From contig PHFE01000110.1 of the NCBI GenBank assembly GCA_002796755.1, forward strand, positions 1,155,548 to 1,219,547: DNA of 64,000 nt, in the 5' to 3' direction. This stretch comes from Paracorniculantispora psalliotae. Lineage: Eukaryota; Ascomycota; Sordariomycetes; Hypocreales; Cordycipitaceae. How positions within the stretch are numbered: the first letter of the stretch is position 1; each line of letters starts with the position of its first letter. Positions 26,101 to 35,289 of the stretch are shown here, one piece after another. Below the pieces are notes generated by a model. It searched no databases and was not told the DNA's origin. It saw only the letters and a list, made by a program, of their open reading frames with translations. The position numbers and the translations under genes were made by a program.

Positions 26101-26139
26101 AAACCTCAGCGATCCACGCGTTCCCGCATGAGAATTTGA
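23137..26139 (+). CDS. Large disordered protein rich in SP/TP sites, possible nuclear phosphoprotein
   Basis: One exon gives 1000 residues from the first in-frame ATG (23137, MKRVGLPIPRSTKP). No folded domain is recognised. The sequence is low in hydrophobics and crowded with Ser-Pro and Thr-Pro dipeptides, often followed by Lys or Arg (SPTKR, SPTKN, SPTKQ), as in multisite CDK substrates. The C-terminal third holds basic clusters (SKSKRKLEKEHD, KKMRRYGKSSTKK, RRSSRLRNQ) that would serve as nuclear localisation signals, then a conserved-looking block at residues 913-918 (RKTVNW) and a basic end (RSTRSRMRI). RKTVNW fits the docking motif for protein phosphatase 1. I infer a nuclear, cell-cycle-phosphorylated protein; the family is not recognised. 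The N-terminus may be longer if a 5' exon exists. Confidence 0.72.
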   Translation: MKRVGLPIPRSTKPSTILVPAAVAAPRIIEKPAIADDGMPARRVLRRLESYEASDEECQIKGKPLSKLEMAGLQLQAKADVAHCLKTCPTSTTQHEARQRRAGRYVQTVPLKRRTGAAPPGAAGNRLTTYTEALELPKVTPQFRVPSRRFSVLPRQPATSPTLSPIALFTPDQEPVTPAAVMEPPHRMSDAKSPTKRSPRHKSPPIKNAGPRISEPAVKLLPATTPKIEPSPIKAASPPPATPLAESRSLRSSFATPSTFPKTAPFGTAFADMQRHSAMRSGAMPLRLSPTKLAATPCPTYRATESIEQLSPTKNKLPVVQTSSRSVAAELATPRIFTNLTSITADVPSPVAFVTTLFPDSPTKQSVELQSGTPQKPTSFDFGTTSPSFNSVTWLNNAEVTQRPVAGLKRSSRRQSEPLVRSCLKTQNRRQTISPTKLVFQADHASNGSGGLFSPVKKAAGPNASPIHIKSSAPVLPRPKQSRDSVDGNVSPIPRQGTNEVVSIDMRQNPDIFGTKALSLSLSPVLGAALPSIAEVEGAEEPAKLQLFSPSVETKSRATVNSTTTVRQSTESDESSAIEASPDAAAGGLGIFENLPVASAPLISIEEFDEDAKAEPHVIKPSPSPVTSAPTSTAHKATKLSLSPSPTLNLSFTPVNARSPNAAEASVQREESIPESPPTVTTESVETVTAQSHDYDSPGRDYMREFIRRSRPKRPSTTEAGSPVGPTVKRQPLGEKSPNTESPSKSKRKLEKEHDQHESPLKKSSNASPKKMRRYGKSSTKKSATATEHEEEPTQNLDIKAVTDSAVNADEVEDEAEMDSNSRRSSRLRNQAPVPSVKSAIPTPIKIGRNSGPTLNSAVRSEQQGLTNQTRSNTAKNKGDSEYPAQFLARQAELVQNELSIVERESSSDREGRKTVNWSNPLAMYQEDPQQEKEKEKEKPKKTKLAKPKSVQMSGIAKPTTRAKTTADKERTARLAEHFGMVSNGTPAKPQRSTRSRMRI

Positions 26140-26919
26140 AGCGCTTCTGTAATGAAAGCGGAGCATGAAGCACAACGACTTGTCCAACGAGGCAGGCGAT
26201 CAGATGGCGTTTTGAGGGTTTACAATGAAGAAAGCATGAAAAAGACAAAGAGCATGAAAGAAGAAAGCCGGTGATACATTGCATCAGCGTTTAGCGAAAC
26301 TGACGTCTTTTACATCATTTTTTTTCTATTGGAGGAGTTTTTTTTTTAATTGGTTATGCTGGAATAATTTTTGTCTAGCATCATATGGAGCTTTGTATAT
26401 ATGATATCTATTAAAGGGAAATGGAAAGAATGACGACAAACAGTCAAACTGGTAGTTTAGCGAAAATATTTTTCAGAATTTTATTATTGACAAGAGCTGT
26501 TCCAACTTGAGTCGGCGCGTGGCTAGAGTATTGGGATGGTGACACGAGTCTCTATGTGTGCTGTTGCTCACTGCCAACTGCTTGACAGGGTGGTAGCACA
26601 CGCGATGCGCCGAGGACGTTACCAAGCTGTCAAGTGACGCGGCAGCCAGAGTCTTTAATTCGGCCTTCAAGCACTTTACTTATAGGTGAAATTTAGATTG
26701 AAGCTTTCCGGAGCGGTTAGAAGCACTTTGAGCGGAGCTACGATATAAGTCACATCGAGGCCGAAGAGCTCAAGCGCTTCGCCGCGCAGCTATAAGACGG
26801 CTGCCCCGGTTTGCAACATGAGCATTCCGGGGTCATCATCATTCATTTGAGTTGAAACACTTACGCCAAATAAACTTGCCATCCAAATCCCATTCTCAGC
26901 GCCAAAACAATCGAGAAAA
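26140..26919. other. Intergenic, left edge of the small-gene array
   Basis: This is the 3' flank of the SP/TP-rich gene and the promoter of array member 1. It is AT-rich between 26290 and 26470, with a T-run at 26320-26350. No coding signal is seen on either strand. Confidence 0.55.
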
Positions 26920-27357
26920 ATGGCCACCGCGCTTTATAACCTGCACTTTGTCCAGGACGAGTACGAGGGCGGCCCCGCCATCCTCGTCGACTTTGGCCGC
27001 GGCGTGAGCGCCTGCTCCCGGGCCGTGCTCGCCAAAAAGTACCGCCTCGTCGACGACGTGCGCACCGGCAAGAAGCGCGTCGAGATGCTGGCGGTGCCCG
27101 ACTGGTCCGACATCCCCGCGGTCTCGCTCGGCAACGACAGCTACCAGGGGACGGTGCGGGCACAGGACGTGGGCGGCGACTCGTACCGTGACGGCGGCCG
27201 CCTGCTCATCATCTGCCGCGTGCACGCCATCGCGGACGGCGACGCCGAGCAGTGGCTGGAGGACGTGGCGGACGAGATGCGCGCGCGGGGGCTGCTGCTG
27301 GGCGGCGTGCACAAGGGGAAGCAGAAGGAGGAAAAGGGCTGCTGCGTGGTGCAGTGA
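26920..27357 (+). CDS. Array member 1: small fungal paralogue-family protein with CaaX end
   Basis: An intronless 145-residue frame starts at an ATG in good context (gaaaaatgg). It begins MATALYNLHFVQDEYEGG and carries the pattern I see across the whole array: an N-terminal strand with a Tyr-x-hydrophobic start, a central Cys-containing strand (LLIICRVHA), then QWLEDVADEMRARGLLLGG, matching the shared W-x-x-x-hydrophobic...L...G-hydrophobic C-terminal helix. Uniquely it ends KGCCVVQ, whose last four residues CVVQ fit a CaaX prenylation box with X = Gln (farnesyl type). High GC and strong codon bias suggest it is the best-preserved or oldest copy. Function unknown. Confidence 0.75.
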   Translation: MATALYNLHFVQDEYEGGPAILVDFGRGVSACSRAVLAKKYRLVDDVRTGKKRVEMLAVPDWSDIPAVSLGNDSYQGTVRAQDVGGDSYRDGGRLLIICRVHAIADGDAEQWLEDVADEMRARGLLLGGVHKGKQKEEKGCCVVQ

Positions 27358-27878
27358 GGGGAAATGAGGACATGTGACTAAATGAGAAATTTGTACATAT
27401 GGGCTGAGAGGTATTGTTGAGTTATTCGCTAGTTTGGGACATTATAGACTGCGTTTTGTCCGAACTTTGGTCTGCGGGTGACCTACTAGGTATTACGACG
27501 ATAGGATCTACGTGCATAAGCTATATTACATATATCCAGAATCACACTACTTCTTGTCCCTGACAGGCCATGCATGTATTTATAGAAGCAGCAACAATAT
27601 TCGGCCATCAGTGATGGAAGCGTGTCGCTGGTGAGCAGTGACGTTGCAGCCGTCTCTGGTGCGACGGCTTTATGTTTGTGACATTGTAAACTAGTGAATC
27701 GTCACATCTTCCTTTGATAAAAAATCTCGCACCGAGTTTGGTTACATGATGAAACCTTGAAGACGCACCATTCACCTTACGCGGTCGCTGCTGAAGGACC
27801 ACCCTGGCCGACTACACTGACAGATTTTCAACAAGAGGACAGAATTTGACTCCGAACGAGGATTAAATTATACACAAA
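27358..27878. other. AT-rich spacer in array (1-2)
   Basis: No coding signal. It contains the 3' flank of member 1 and the presumed promoter of member 2. A short CAAAATG context precedes the next start. Confidence 0.5.
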
Positions 27879-28850
27879 ATGCATCCAGATTACACTCAGT
27901 ATCTGTCTAGCATCCTTTATGACTATTACGAAACCATGGATTGGCAACGTCGCGCAGCCGCCGCTGGGATACCCAACTTTAGCGATGCATATATTCCAGT
28001 GTATCGCAGTTATCCCTATCCTATGGATAGGTTTAGCAGATTAGATGTGCTCGAGTACGGTCGTATAAACCATAGGCTACATCATCACCTCGGCATCCCA
28101 CATGCCGTAGACCGTGCCGCCAACGCCGCCGCTGGGCTACCCAACATCAATAATACACATTCTCTACCGCCTTACGATTGTTTCTATCCAACGGCTCCGT
28201 TTAACAAATATACGCCCATCCGTCACCGCAACATCGAGGTTGCCCTCGACCCTGTCGCCGGCCCTGCCGCCGGGATGCTCAACTTCAACAGTCTGCATTC
28301 TGCAGCGTATCACGAATATTTCCATCCTATGTTTAGGGTTAATGACTCTATACCGCCCGAGTACAATGTCAACAGCATGAAGTCTTCAGCACATTCCGAC
28401 CCTTTCGATGCTATATTTTGGCTCGTTAACGATACGCTTCGCGATTACGACTCCAAGGATACGCAGCCATCAGCTGTGGATACTTACGCCGTCTATCTGC
28501 AATTCTTCCCTGACAGTATAGTTAAGAAAATCGCACTCTGGATCGACACACCAGACCGCGGATACTGTGGTCGGCTCGTTATTTTTACGACGGATCCATT
28601 CAGGTCCATGACCTGCACGGTGACAGAAGAGCTGCAGAGACCGTCGTCGATGAATGGTTGCAGGCTGCTTGGCTGGCTGCGCCAAAGCAGCTTAACAGCG
28701 GAGAATGCCAGCCACTGGTGGCCAACCGAATGCGCGTCCATAACTGCCGATGACGATTTGGAGGCAGTGTTCTGGAGAATGGTTGAGAATCTGGAATCAG
28801 AGGGAATATTCACCTGGCCTACTCCCCCCGTGGATGGCGAGGACGGTTAG
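27879..28850 (+). CDS. Array member 2: family domain fused to a Tyr/Pro-rich triple-repeat N-terminus
   Basis: An intronless frame of 323 residues, about twice the length of its neighbours. The first half is Tyr/Pro/Asn-rich and contains three degenerate repeats beginning AAAGIPNF (about residue 27), AAAGLPNI (83) and PAAGMLNF (129), each followed by a Tyr/Pro-rich segment with similar spacing (VYRSYPYP, PYDCFYP, YHEYFHP). The second half, from about residue 196, is the array domain and is clearly closest to member 3: YAVYLQFF, WIDTPDRGYCGRLVIFT, LLGWLRQSSLTAENASHWWP, and a final VFWRMVENLESEGIF. No signal peptide. The fusion looks like internal duplication of a low-complexity leader. Function unknown. 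Confidence 0.72.
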   Translation: MHPDYTQYLSSILYDYYETMDWQRRAAAAGIPNFSDAYIPVYRSYPYPMDRFSRLDVLEYGRINHRLHHHLGIPHAVDRAANAAAGLPNINNTHSLPPYDCFYPTAPFNKYTPIRHRNIEVALDPVAGPAAGMLNFNSLHSAAYHEYFHPMFRVNDSIPPEYNVNSMKSSAHSDPFDAIFWLVNDTLRDYDSKDTQPSAVDTYAVYLQFFPDSIVKKIALWIDTPDRGYCGRLVIFTTDPFRSMTCTVTEELQRPSSMNGCRLLGWLRQSSLTAENASHWWPTECASITADDDLEAVFWRMVENLESEGIFTWPTPPVDGEDG

Positions 28851-29393
28851 CGGCCGATTTGGTGAGAGTGAACTCGCTCAAGGAACGGGTTGCGAGGACA
28901 CAGAATACTCTTCATAATCTACGTATTAACAACGCGATAAAATAGTCAGTTAGTACAAAAAAAAATTACTCTCATCTAAAAGTAAGGGTGACAAGTATAC
29001 CAGAGGATGCGCAAAGAGACTACGCACTGCTTCCTATGACCAGCGGCTAGTTCTTGTCGCTCAAGTTCATGTATTCAAAGAAAAATAAACAGTCTGTCTG
29101 AAACAAGCGGAGCAGGTCGCTGTGAGCGCCGAAATTGCACCCATCTGGTGGCACTGGGGATGGCGTTTCGGTTTCGGTGATATTGTAAGGTAACGGATCA
29201 TGTAATACTTTGGAAGGAGAGTTTAGAAACCAGGCTGGCTATTTAATACACGCAAAGCCGCACTGATTTTGTCGAATATGCTTCAGCAAGAGTCCATCCG
29301 AGCTAACCACACAGACACTTTCCAAGAGGAGTGTAAAACATAGCTTCTGAAAGCAAACGAATCTCCATTTCATCAACTCAATATTACAGAAAT
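28851..29393. other. AT-rich spacer in array (2-3)
   Basis: No coding signal on either strand; only flanking and presumed promoter sequence. Confidence 0.5.
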
Positions 29394-29786
29394 ATGGCGC
29401 CTCAGAGTGACTACAGAGTCTATCGGCGATACGTGGCTGACCCCCATGGAGCACGGTGGTCACTAATTGAACTCTGGATCGAAACGCCAGATCGCGCATT
29501 CTCTGGCATACTCGTCACTTTTACCATGCGCTATCCGTTTCAATACCAAAACGCGGCAAGGGGACATGTCGTAATGAGCTGCGCGGTGTCAGAACAGCAG
29601 GAGAGGCGAGCCGGGGCAAACGGCGTGCTAATTGGCTGGCTGCGCCGCGACAGCGTAACAATCGCGAATGTTAGGGACTGGTGGCCGGCCGACCCTACTC
29701 AGACAGTGAATGGCGGCACGATGGAAGAAATGCTCGGGGAAATACTGGAGAATCTAGAAAAGGATGGTACGTTTTACCGCAGTTAG
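29394..29786 (+). CDS. Array member 3: small paralogue-family protein
   Basis: An intronless 130-residue frame from the ATG at 29394. It reads DYRVYRRYV at the start, then LIELWIETPDRAFSGILVTF, VVMSCAVSEQ, VLIGWLRRDSVTIANVRDWW and a C-terminal MLGEILENLEKDGTF. It aligns by eye along its whole length with the second half of member 2 (WIDTPDR/WIETPDR, GWLRQSS/GWLRRDS, both followed by WWP), making these two the closest pair in the array and probably the most recent duplication. No membrane segment or signal peptide, so probably cytosolic or nuclear. Function unknown. Confidence 0.75.
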   Translation: MAPQSDYRVYRRYVADPHGARWSLIELWIETPDRAFSGILVTFTMRYPFQYQNAARGHVVMSCAVSEQQERRAGANGVLIGWLRRDSVTIANVRDWWPADPTQTVNGGTMEEMLGEILENLEKDGTFYRS

Positions 29787-30210
29787 TCGACTCGCTAAGA
29801 CGGGGGTCTACTGCGTGCACAGAATGCTGATTATGCCCTTCCGCGGTCAAAACTCTACCTGTATCTATTGAGAGCGCTAAATACTATTTTATTGTTGATA
29901 AAATTCTTACTCTGATATAATATGAGAACTATGGAAACTATATACTACTTGCTGGGTAAGTAGTGCTCCATGCTAGGCGCCTGTGATACTCTCCGTGCAT
30001 ATGCCGTCCGTCACGATTGCATCTGCGAAACAGCAGAGGTGACCGTGATACAGTGAAACAATGATTCAGTTCATGAATTTGGACTCTATAAAAAAGTTCA
30101 AGAATGGCGTTAATTAGAACCATATATACGCCCAAGTCGGGGGCTCAGCATATACCAGCCATGATCACCTCAACTCACCCGCAACCTCATCTAACAATTC
30201 AACGTTTGTC
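29787..30210. other. AT-rich spacer in array (3-4)
   Basis: No coding signal. A TATATAC-type stretch near 30120 lies about 90 bases upstream of the next ATG and could be core promoter. Confidence 0.45.
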
Positions 30211-30675
30211 ATGCCGCCAACAACGCTTCGAGCAGACTCTGCTGTCTACCAATTACCCCACCTAGCTTTGAGAAGCGGGAGAGTGGTTGGATTGAAGAAC
30301 ATCATGATATTTATTGAAGCTGACAGTCCGGGGCTAGACGGTGACACTGCTGGCTGGGGGTTTCTGTATAAATCGGACTTACCCTTGCGTGTCGAGATCA
30401 TTTCTTATGCTACACATCCTTTAGGGTCTTCTATAGGTTACTTGCTAGCCTATACCCATTCGTGGTGGGTTCAAGCTGGTGGAGCGCACTGCTCTATTCT
30501 CCTCCCGGACAAAGAAACAGAAAACTTGAGCCCACAGGAGTTCGTGGCGCAGGCCCTGATAAAATTGAGAAAGATTAGGTACGTGTTTCCGGATGTCGTG
30601 TGGATTAAAAACCCGCTTCTTTTGTCGACGGATCGATCTGCATCATCAGATCGTTGGAAATCTGAGAACGAATGA
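30211..30675 (+). CDS. Array member 4: divergent paralogue-family protein
   Basis: An intronless 154-residue frame from the ATG at 30211 (MPPTTLRADSAVYQLPHLA). It keeps the general order of features but is one of the most divergent members: AVYQLP near the start, a hydrophobic strand NIMIFIEAD, GSSIGYLLAYTHSWWVQ in the position of the GW-L block, HCSILLPD, and a C-terminal QEFVAQALIKLRKIRYVFP in place of the W-x-x-x helix. Phe replaces the usual Trp. Membership rests on position, orientation, size and this weak pattern. Function unknown. Confidence 0.6.
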   Translation: MPPTTLRADSAVYQLPHLALRSGRVVGLKNIMIFIEADSPGLDGDTAGWGFLYKSDLPLRVEIISYATHPLGSSIGYLLAYTHSWWVQAGGAHCSILLPDKETENLSPQEFVAQALIKLRKIRYVFPDVVWIKNPLLLSTDRSASSDRWKSENE

Positions 30676-30904
30676 ATTCAGACTCTGCTTCATGGGATCT
30701 GCTAGCGGCTCAATGCCCGATGTATCTGTGCGATCCGTCGGGGCAATTACGCAGTAACAAAACTGGTAGTACCATAATCGAAGTAGCACAGGAATAAGGG
30801 TCAAACATACTTGAATGTAGTTTGAGAAATAACATAAATAACGCGTTACAACATGTACGCAATTCTTGCTTGAGATGCACTTGTGGCCTTTTGTATTCGC
30901 CGCC

Positions 30905-31267
30905 ATGCACTACGAGGTGTATCGTATTGAAAACTGCCGAGACATTGGAACAGCGCTGTACATCAAGGGGCTCAAGCCCAAGGCAGGCGTCGCCGGGAAG
31001 CTGTTTGTGTTTCTCGATGACTTGGCCCTTCCCACTGTCGAGGAGCTGTGGGCCGTCAACCGCCGCGACCCTCTGAGCCAGAAGACGCGCATCGCGTTCG
31101 TGGGCTGGATCGCCGCGCAGGATTGCTGCAGCCACGATGACAGGGTGCTGCAGATTTGCCAGAGCTTTGCGCTGCACTTGCACGACCTGGACGAGTGCGT
31201 CGACGCCGTGATAGACGCCCTGCGGGAGGAGAAGATCCTCCTTTGTGAACTGAGGATAGACGATTAA
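30905..31267 (+). CDS. Array member 5: small paralogue-family protein
   Basis: 120 residues from the ATG at 30905, chosen over an in-frame ATG at 30875 because it sits in a strong context (gccgccatg) and gives MHYEVYRI, matching the starts of other members (EYQVYQ, DYRVYR). Shared blocks: VAGKLFVFLDDL, IAFVGWIAAQD, ICQSFALHLHD and CVDAVIDALREEKILL. The central Cys-Gln-Ser-Phe and the C-terminal helix agree well with members 6 and 7. GC-rich and with biased codon use compared with its AT-rich flanks. Function unknown. Confidence 0.7.
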   Translation: MHYEVYRIENCRDIGTALYIKGLKPKAGVAGKLFVFLDDLALPTVEELWAVNRRDPLSQKTRIAFVGWIAAQDCCSHDDRVLQICQSFALHLHDLDECVDAVIDALREEKILLCELRIDD

Positions 31268-31761
31268 GAAAGTATGCCAAAGTCTTGCTTACGAGTGCTA
31301 CGATGAGCTGCGTCAAGCTAATCAAATGGCAGTATGTTTAGATGAAAATATCGAATGTAACATAGGACCCAAAACACATCGAGTCTGCTGAAGACGCCAG
31401 CGTGGCCTTGTTCTGATTTTCAGAATGTTTCAGAATTCTTTTAATTTAACTGAAAAAAATATCAGAGTGTCGCAGACAAAGTTCTGTTTATTGGTTTGCA
31501 GATTGAGACTGATCAGGCGCTCCGTTTCTGTGATGCACATCACATTAAACCTTACTTTCATAGAGCCGGAAGTGATGATGTGCCTGGCGCAGCCACTTAA
31601 TCACAGCCCTCCGAGATGCTACACCTATTTAAAGTGATGGTTCGCTGCAAATGATATCAAAACAGAATTGGCTCAATCTGAAGTAGACCTTGCGGTCGTA
31701 TTTACGAAGATTTTCAGTTTGTGAGTTGAATTCATTACGCAACATACCATCATCAATCGAG
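31268..31761. other. AT-rich spacer in array (5-6)
   Basis: No coding signal. It holds the 3' flank of member 5 and the promoter of member 6. Confidence 0.5.
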
Positions 31762-32133
31762 ATGCTTTTCCCAATGTGGTGTGGCCGCCGAGACGACTCC
31801 CTATCTAGCACAGTATACCTCGTCATTGAATATCCAGATGGAAAACGAACGCTCTACACGTACTTGATGGAAGCAAATACAGGAGGTTTATCAGTGGTAA
31901 CACAAGACTGCGCGTTTTTGCCCGAGATATGGATCAAACTGGGCAGGGTTTTTGAACAAGATATCGACGAAATAGCTGCCACGTGTCAGGACCTAAAATT
32001 TACAAGTCAAGCAACCACCCCGGCTGGCTGGGTCGACAAGATCATGAAGGACTTGTATGCAAATGATCTTATAACTCTCGAGATGGAGGGTGTGTGGATC
32101 AGCATTCGAGATTTGACGATCGCGGGACAGTGA
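31762..32133 (+). CDS. Array member 6: small paralogue-family protein
   Basis: 123 residues from the first in-frame ATG (31762, MLFPMWCGRRDDSL). It carries STVYLVIEYPDGKRTLYTYL at the position of the first strands, IWIKLGRVFEQDIDEIAATCQDL centrally, and GWVDKIMKDLYANDLI at the end, the clearest version of the shared C-terminal helix. The frame is open for another 24 codons upstream but without an ATG, so a longer form would need a 5' exon. Soluble; function unknown. Confidence 0.68.
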   Translation: MLFPMWCGRRDDSLSSTVYLVIEYPDGKRTLYTYLMEANTGGLSVVTQDCAFLPEIWIKLGRVFEQDIDEIAATCQDLKFTSQATTPAGWVDKIMKDLYANDLITLEMEGVWISIRDLTIAGQ

Positions 32134-32360
32134 CGACGTACACTCCAGTCTCTCTTCATTCTTTGCTAAACTATAGAATGCATATATGAAGCAAGAAATA
32201 AATTCAACGAATTTAATTTTGAAGTTTTCAGTTTCAATTTCTCCCGTCGTAGTGATGAAACCCATTTTTGGCCACCGTGCGACTTTGTGTCACAAACATA
32301 GGCGAAGAACGCGAACACCTGGGGCAGAGCAACTTTTTGCTCAAGTTCAAATTTGAGATT

Positions 32361-32395
32361 AAAGCAAAGCAAAGCAAATCAAATCAAATCAAATC
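32361..32395. repeat. Pentanucleotide repeat in the 5' leader of array member 7
   Basis: Three copies of aaagc followed by four copies of aaatc run without interruption, ending 22 bases before the ATG of member 7. The switch between the two units is a single G-to-T change. It lies in the likely 5' untranslated leader, so its length could affect transcription or translation. Confidence 0.85.
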
Positions 32396-32417
32396 ATCAA
32401 ACAACCAAAGCATCAAC

Positions 32418-32969
32418 ATGTCGCTAGCGTTTCGGTTTCGTAATAAAGCAGCAATGGACAGCCTGGAGCCCCTCAAGGAGCCAATGTACCAGGCTTTGTG
32501 GCGCGTCAAACATGAAGGCAAAGACGCCATCGCCATGGAGTGGTCGGATACGCCTGCGATCTTGTTCACCTACAACTGCCAATCTGCCACCGAATTTGAG
32601 CCGGTGGAGGAGATAAAAGCCGAAAAGGTGCCGGCCGACCGCATCACCATCGCCTGGCTCTTCGAGATGGACCGAGACACGGTTAAACAAGTCTGCCAGA
32701 GTGTCGAGCCGCCGGCTCACACCACCAACTCGGATGACTGGGTCAACGCCGTGGTCGGGGCGCTCTTTGAGAAGAGCCTTGTGTTTTGGAAAGGCGACAG
32801 CGAAGACGAGCTCATTTCGTTTGCGGCGCTCGATCCGCCAAGCAGCAGGACGTCCTCCCCGCGCGAAAAGTCGGACGGCGGAGACGAGATCACGTACGAG
32901 TCGGATGAAGAATATCACGTTGACTTTTTTCTGGACGAATCAATTCTCAACGAAATAAAAGATCCATAG
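32418..32969 (+). CDS. Array member 7: small paralogue-family protein with acidic tail
   Basis: 183 residues from the ATG at 32418 (MSLAFRFRNKAAMDSL). The family domain comprises YQALWRVKHEGKDAIAMEW, ILFTYNCQSA, ITIAWLFEMDRDTVKQVCQS and DWVNAVVGALFEKSLVFW. After it comes a Ser/Pro-rich spacer and an acidic tail (DEITYESDEEYHVDFFLDE) not seen in the other members. The second Met (residue 13) is a possible alternative start. A pentanucleotide repeat sits just upstream. Function unknown. Confidence 0.7.
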   Translation: MSLAFRFRNKAAMDSLEPLKEPMYQALWRVKHEGKDAIAMEWSDTPAILFTYNCQSATEFEPVEEIKAEKVPADRITIAWLFEMDRDTVKQVCQSVEPPAHTTNSDDWVNAVVGALFEKSLVFWKGDSEDELISFAALDPPSSRTSSPREKSDGGDEITYESDEEYHVDFFLDESILNEIKDP

Positions 32970-34463
32970 TTGTGGATGACAAGCTCAAATTTGCGTCTGT
33001 TTGAAATGCGGCCGGTTGCCATCACGCGCCGGGATACAATCTTCGAGGCACAACTGCATAAGTCCTTGGACGACAGGCAGAAGCGGCGCGAGCTGCCATA
33101 TTTTATAAGCGACTCCTGATCCCAGAGAAGCTTGAAGACGGGTCATGTGGCGAAAATGCTCATGAATCTCGGTCTCGGAAACCCACCATGTGTGCAGCTC
33201 TTGCGCTGCGGGAGACGTGGTCGACGTGGGGGGGAAATGGGCAGTATTTCGGGCGCTGAAAAGAATAGTAGTACACACTCCCCGTTGACTGGTGTGTGAC
33301 TTGCTCTGCAGGAGTATGAACACTCTTAAGTGATATCAAGGATATTATATAAAAAAAAGAATACAATGGTGCTGCGTGATTAGAGAGAATTTATTACACT
33401 TAGTCTATGCACCATTATACGCTCAGGGCTAGACTACGCCTCAAGGGCATCATGAATATCACAACCCTTGTTCTGCTCTATAGAAAATACATTTACTATA
33501 GCTATAAAAGGACAGGCATTTCCGTAGAATTATTTTATCAAAGAAAAAAGTGAGCCTACCCTCATAATTAACTCATATTCAACAAACCCATCCAAGGCTA
33601 TAACTACTATACTCCTTAATACCTCGAGTTATTGGAAAGTGTATTCGAGCCAACTAGAAAGACCCAGAGGACGCTACTTCGTTATTCTAGCGGCGAGCCG
33701 AAAAGGTGTACTGGTCAGCGATCTCTCCAGCGCTCTCAGGCACGCCCAGCACTGTCTCTAATACTCTTCAGCACTATTTATTACCGTCTTAAGTAAATAC
33801 GACTTTTTAAATTAGTAACAGTATTTTACAGCTACCACGATGTCTAATTTAAAACCCAAATCTTTCATATTAAAAACTTGATAAATTCCATTTTGATGTT
33901 AGTGTGCATTTCGTCGCCCATACCTGGCACCGAACAAGGCAACGCCTACGCTCTTAGGCAGCGCCAGCTAAGCCCCGACAGACAGTCTTGTTATATAATT
34001 AAATACCCATGAGTAGTTTATAGCATGTAATAACGTAGAAGAAGAGCTTGTATTTATAAAAGCCGATGTATTAATAATACATAATTAGTTATAGTAAATA
34101 ACTAGAAAAAGAAACACAGACATGATTAGAATAGATGACGATTGGCGGGTACGAGAGGGTGTTATTAATTAAGCGACATTAATGTTGATTTTTCTGAACG
34201 AAATTAAAGGATAATTGTTATGAGTGGCATGTTAAAACTTGCTGTGATTTGGAGCGTGGCCGTGACTGGCTGCCGACACGGTGATACACGGCGCGTGCAG
34301 TGATTTGTGGCATGTCGAGTAGTGAATGGATGTTGACGTGCTAGCATGATAAAACTTTCACAATTTCCAGTCTATTTAGTCATTAAAGTACCAAACTTCA
34401 CTGTCATCTATCAGCGATACGCTATACTGCCGTACCGCCAGATTATACAATCCACCACCGACA
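32970..34463. repeat. AT-rich spacer, probable mutated repeat remnants
   Basis: The longest gap in the array. From about 33350 to 34420 it is AT-rich, full of TA dinucleotides and stop codons in all frames, with islands of less mutated sequence (for example 33650-33780 and 33920-34000). This texture fits repeat-induced point mutation of old transposon DNA, but I recognise no element, terminal repeat or reading frame. Confidence 0.4.
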
Positions 34464-34988
34464 ATGGCCTCCCAAGAAGTCGCCAGCCCGACGTACTACA
34501 GGCTGTACGTCGTCAAGAAGTTTGATGCCGGGCGCGAAGCCGTCGAGTCCAGGGGATACATCTACTTCGTCTTTTGCATGACCCGGAAAGATCCTACCAT
34601 GAAGGTGTTCAAGTGGTTCTACGGCGCCTGGGCCCATTGCCACTGGTTCCCCAAGCACGACGGCTGCCTCGGGCACGCCAACAGCGAGGGCGGCTTCCAG
34701 GGACTCGTCGATGGGCGGCAAATTGAGGACAAAGACTCCGAAGTGCGCAAGCTGCTCGATTTTACGGACGAGGACCAGAAAGGGCTGGTGGCCGGGTGGA
34801 ACAAGGCCTGCGACGCCAAGGTGAAGGCGGAGCAGACGAAGTGGCAGCCGGGGGAGTTTAGCGACGAAGAACTCAGAAAGTGCGTTGAATCGGAGTACTG
34901 CGCTCAGTGGCAGAAGGGCTACATGTATAACTTGGCGGAGGAGAGAATCAATCTTCTGAAAGAGAAGAAGCTGTTGCTGGGCGCGTAG
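34464..34988 (+). CDS. Array member 8: paralogue-family protein
   Basis: An intronless 174-residue frame from the ATG at 34464. It begins MASQEVASPTYYRLYVVKKF, again with Tyr-Arg-Leu-Tyr at the first strand, then GYIYFVFCMTRKD and an aromatic-rich stretch (WFYGAWAHCHWFP). The C-terminal third is charged and helical, with EYCAQWQKGYMYNLAEERIN and ends LLKEKKLLLGA, matching the position of the shared Trp helix. It is longer and more charged than most members. Function unknown. Confidence 0.68.
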   Translation: MASQEVASPTYYRLYVVKKFDAGREAVESRGYIYFVFCMTRKDPTMKVFKWFYGAWAHCHWFPKHDGCLGHANSEGGFQGLVDGRQIEDKDSEVRKLLDFTDEDQKGLVAGWNKACDAKVKAEQTKWQPGEFSDEELRKCVESEYCAQWQKGYMYNLAEERINLLKEKKLLLGA

Positions 34989-35289
34989 ATGGCCAGTGTC
35001 TGGAAGGGGTAATGCCGGAATCGCTCGACTAGGATATGGAATGAGACAGCTAGTTGAGACAAGAATATGATCAAATTAGAGCTATTTTAAGCATACTTAC
35101 ATGATCGTGATATCTGTGATGAGATTGTTTAAGCGCTGAATTACTGCTCATGGCGGGATTCCAACAGGTACAAAAGATCAGCGCAGAACCGTCATTTTTC
35201 CAACACAACTCCCAGTATTATAATTTTTACAACTCAAGTACCAATAAGGAAAGCATAGAATAACGTCGTAGCTACTCAACGCTGTCGTC
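34989..35289. other. AT-rich spacer in array (8-9)
   Basis: No coding signal is seen in this 301-base gap. Confidence 0.5.
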
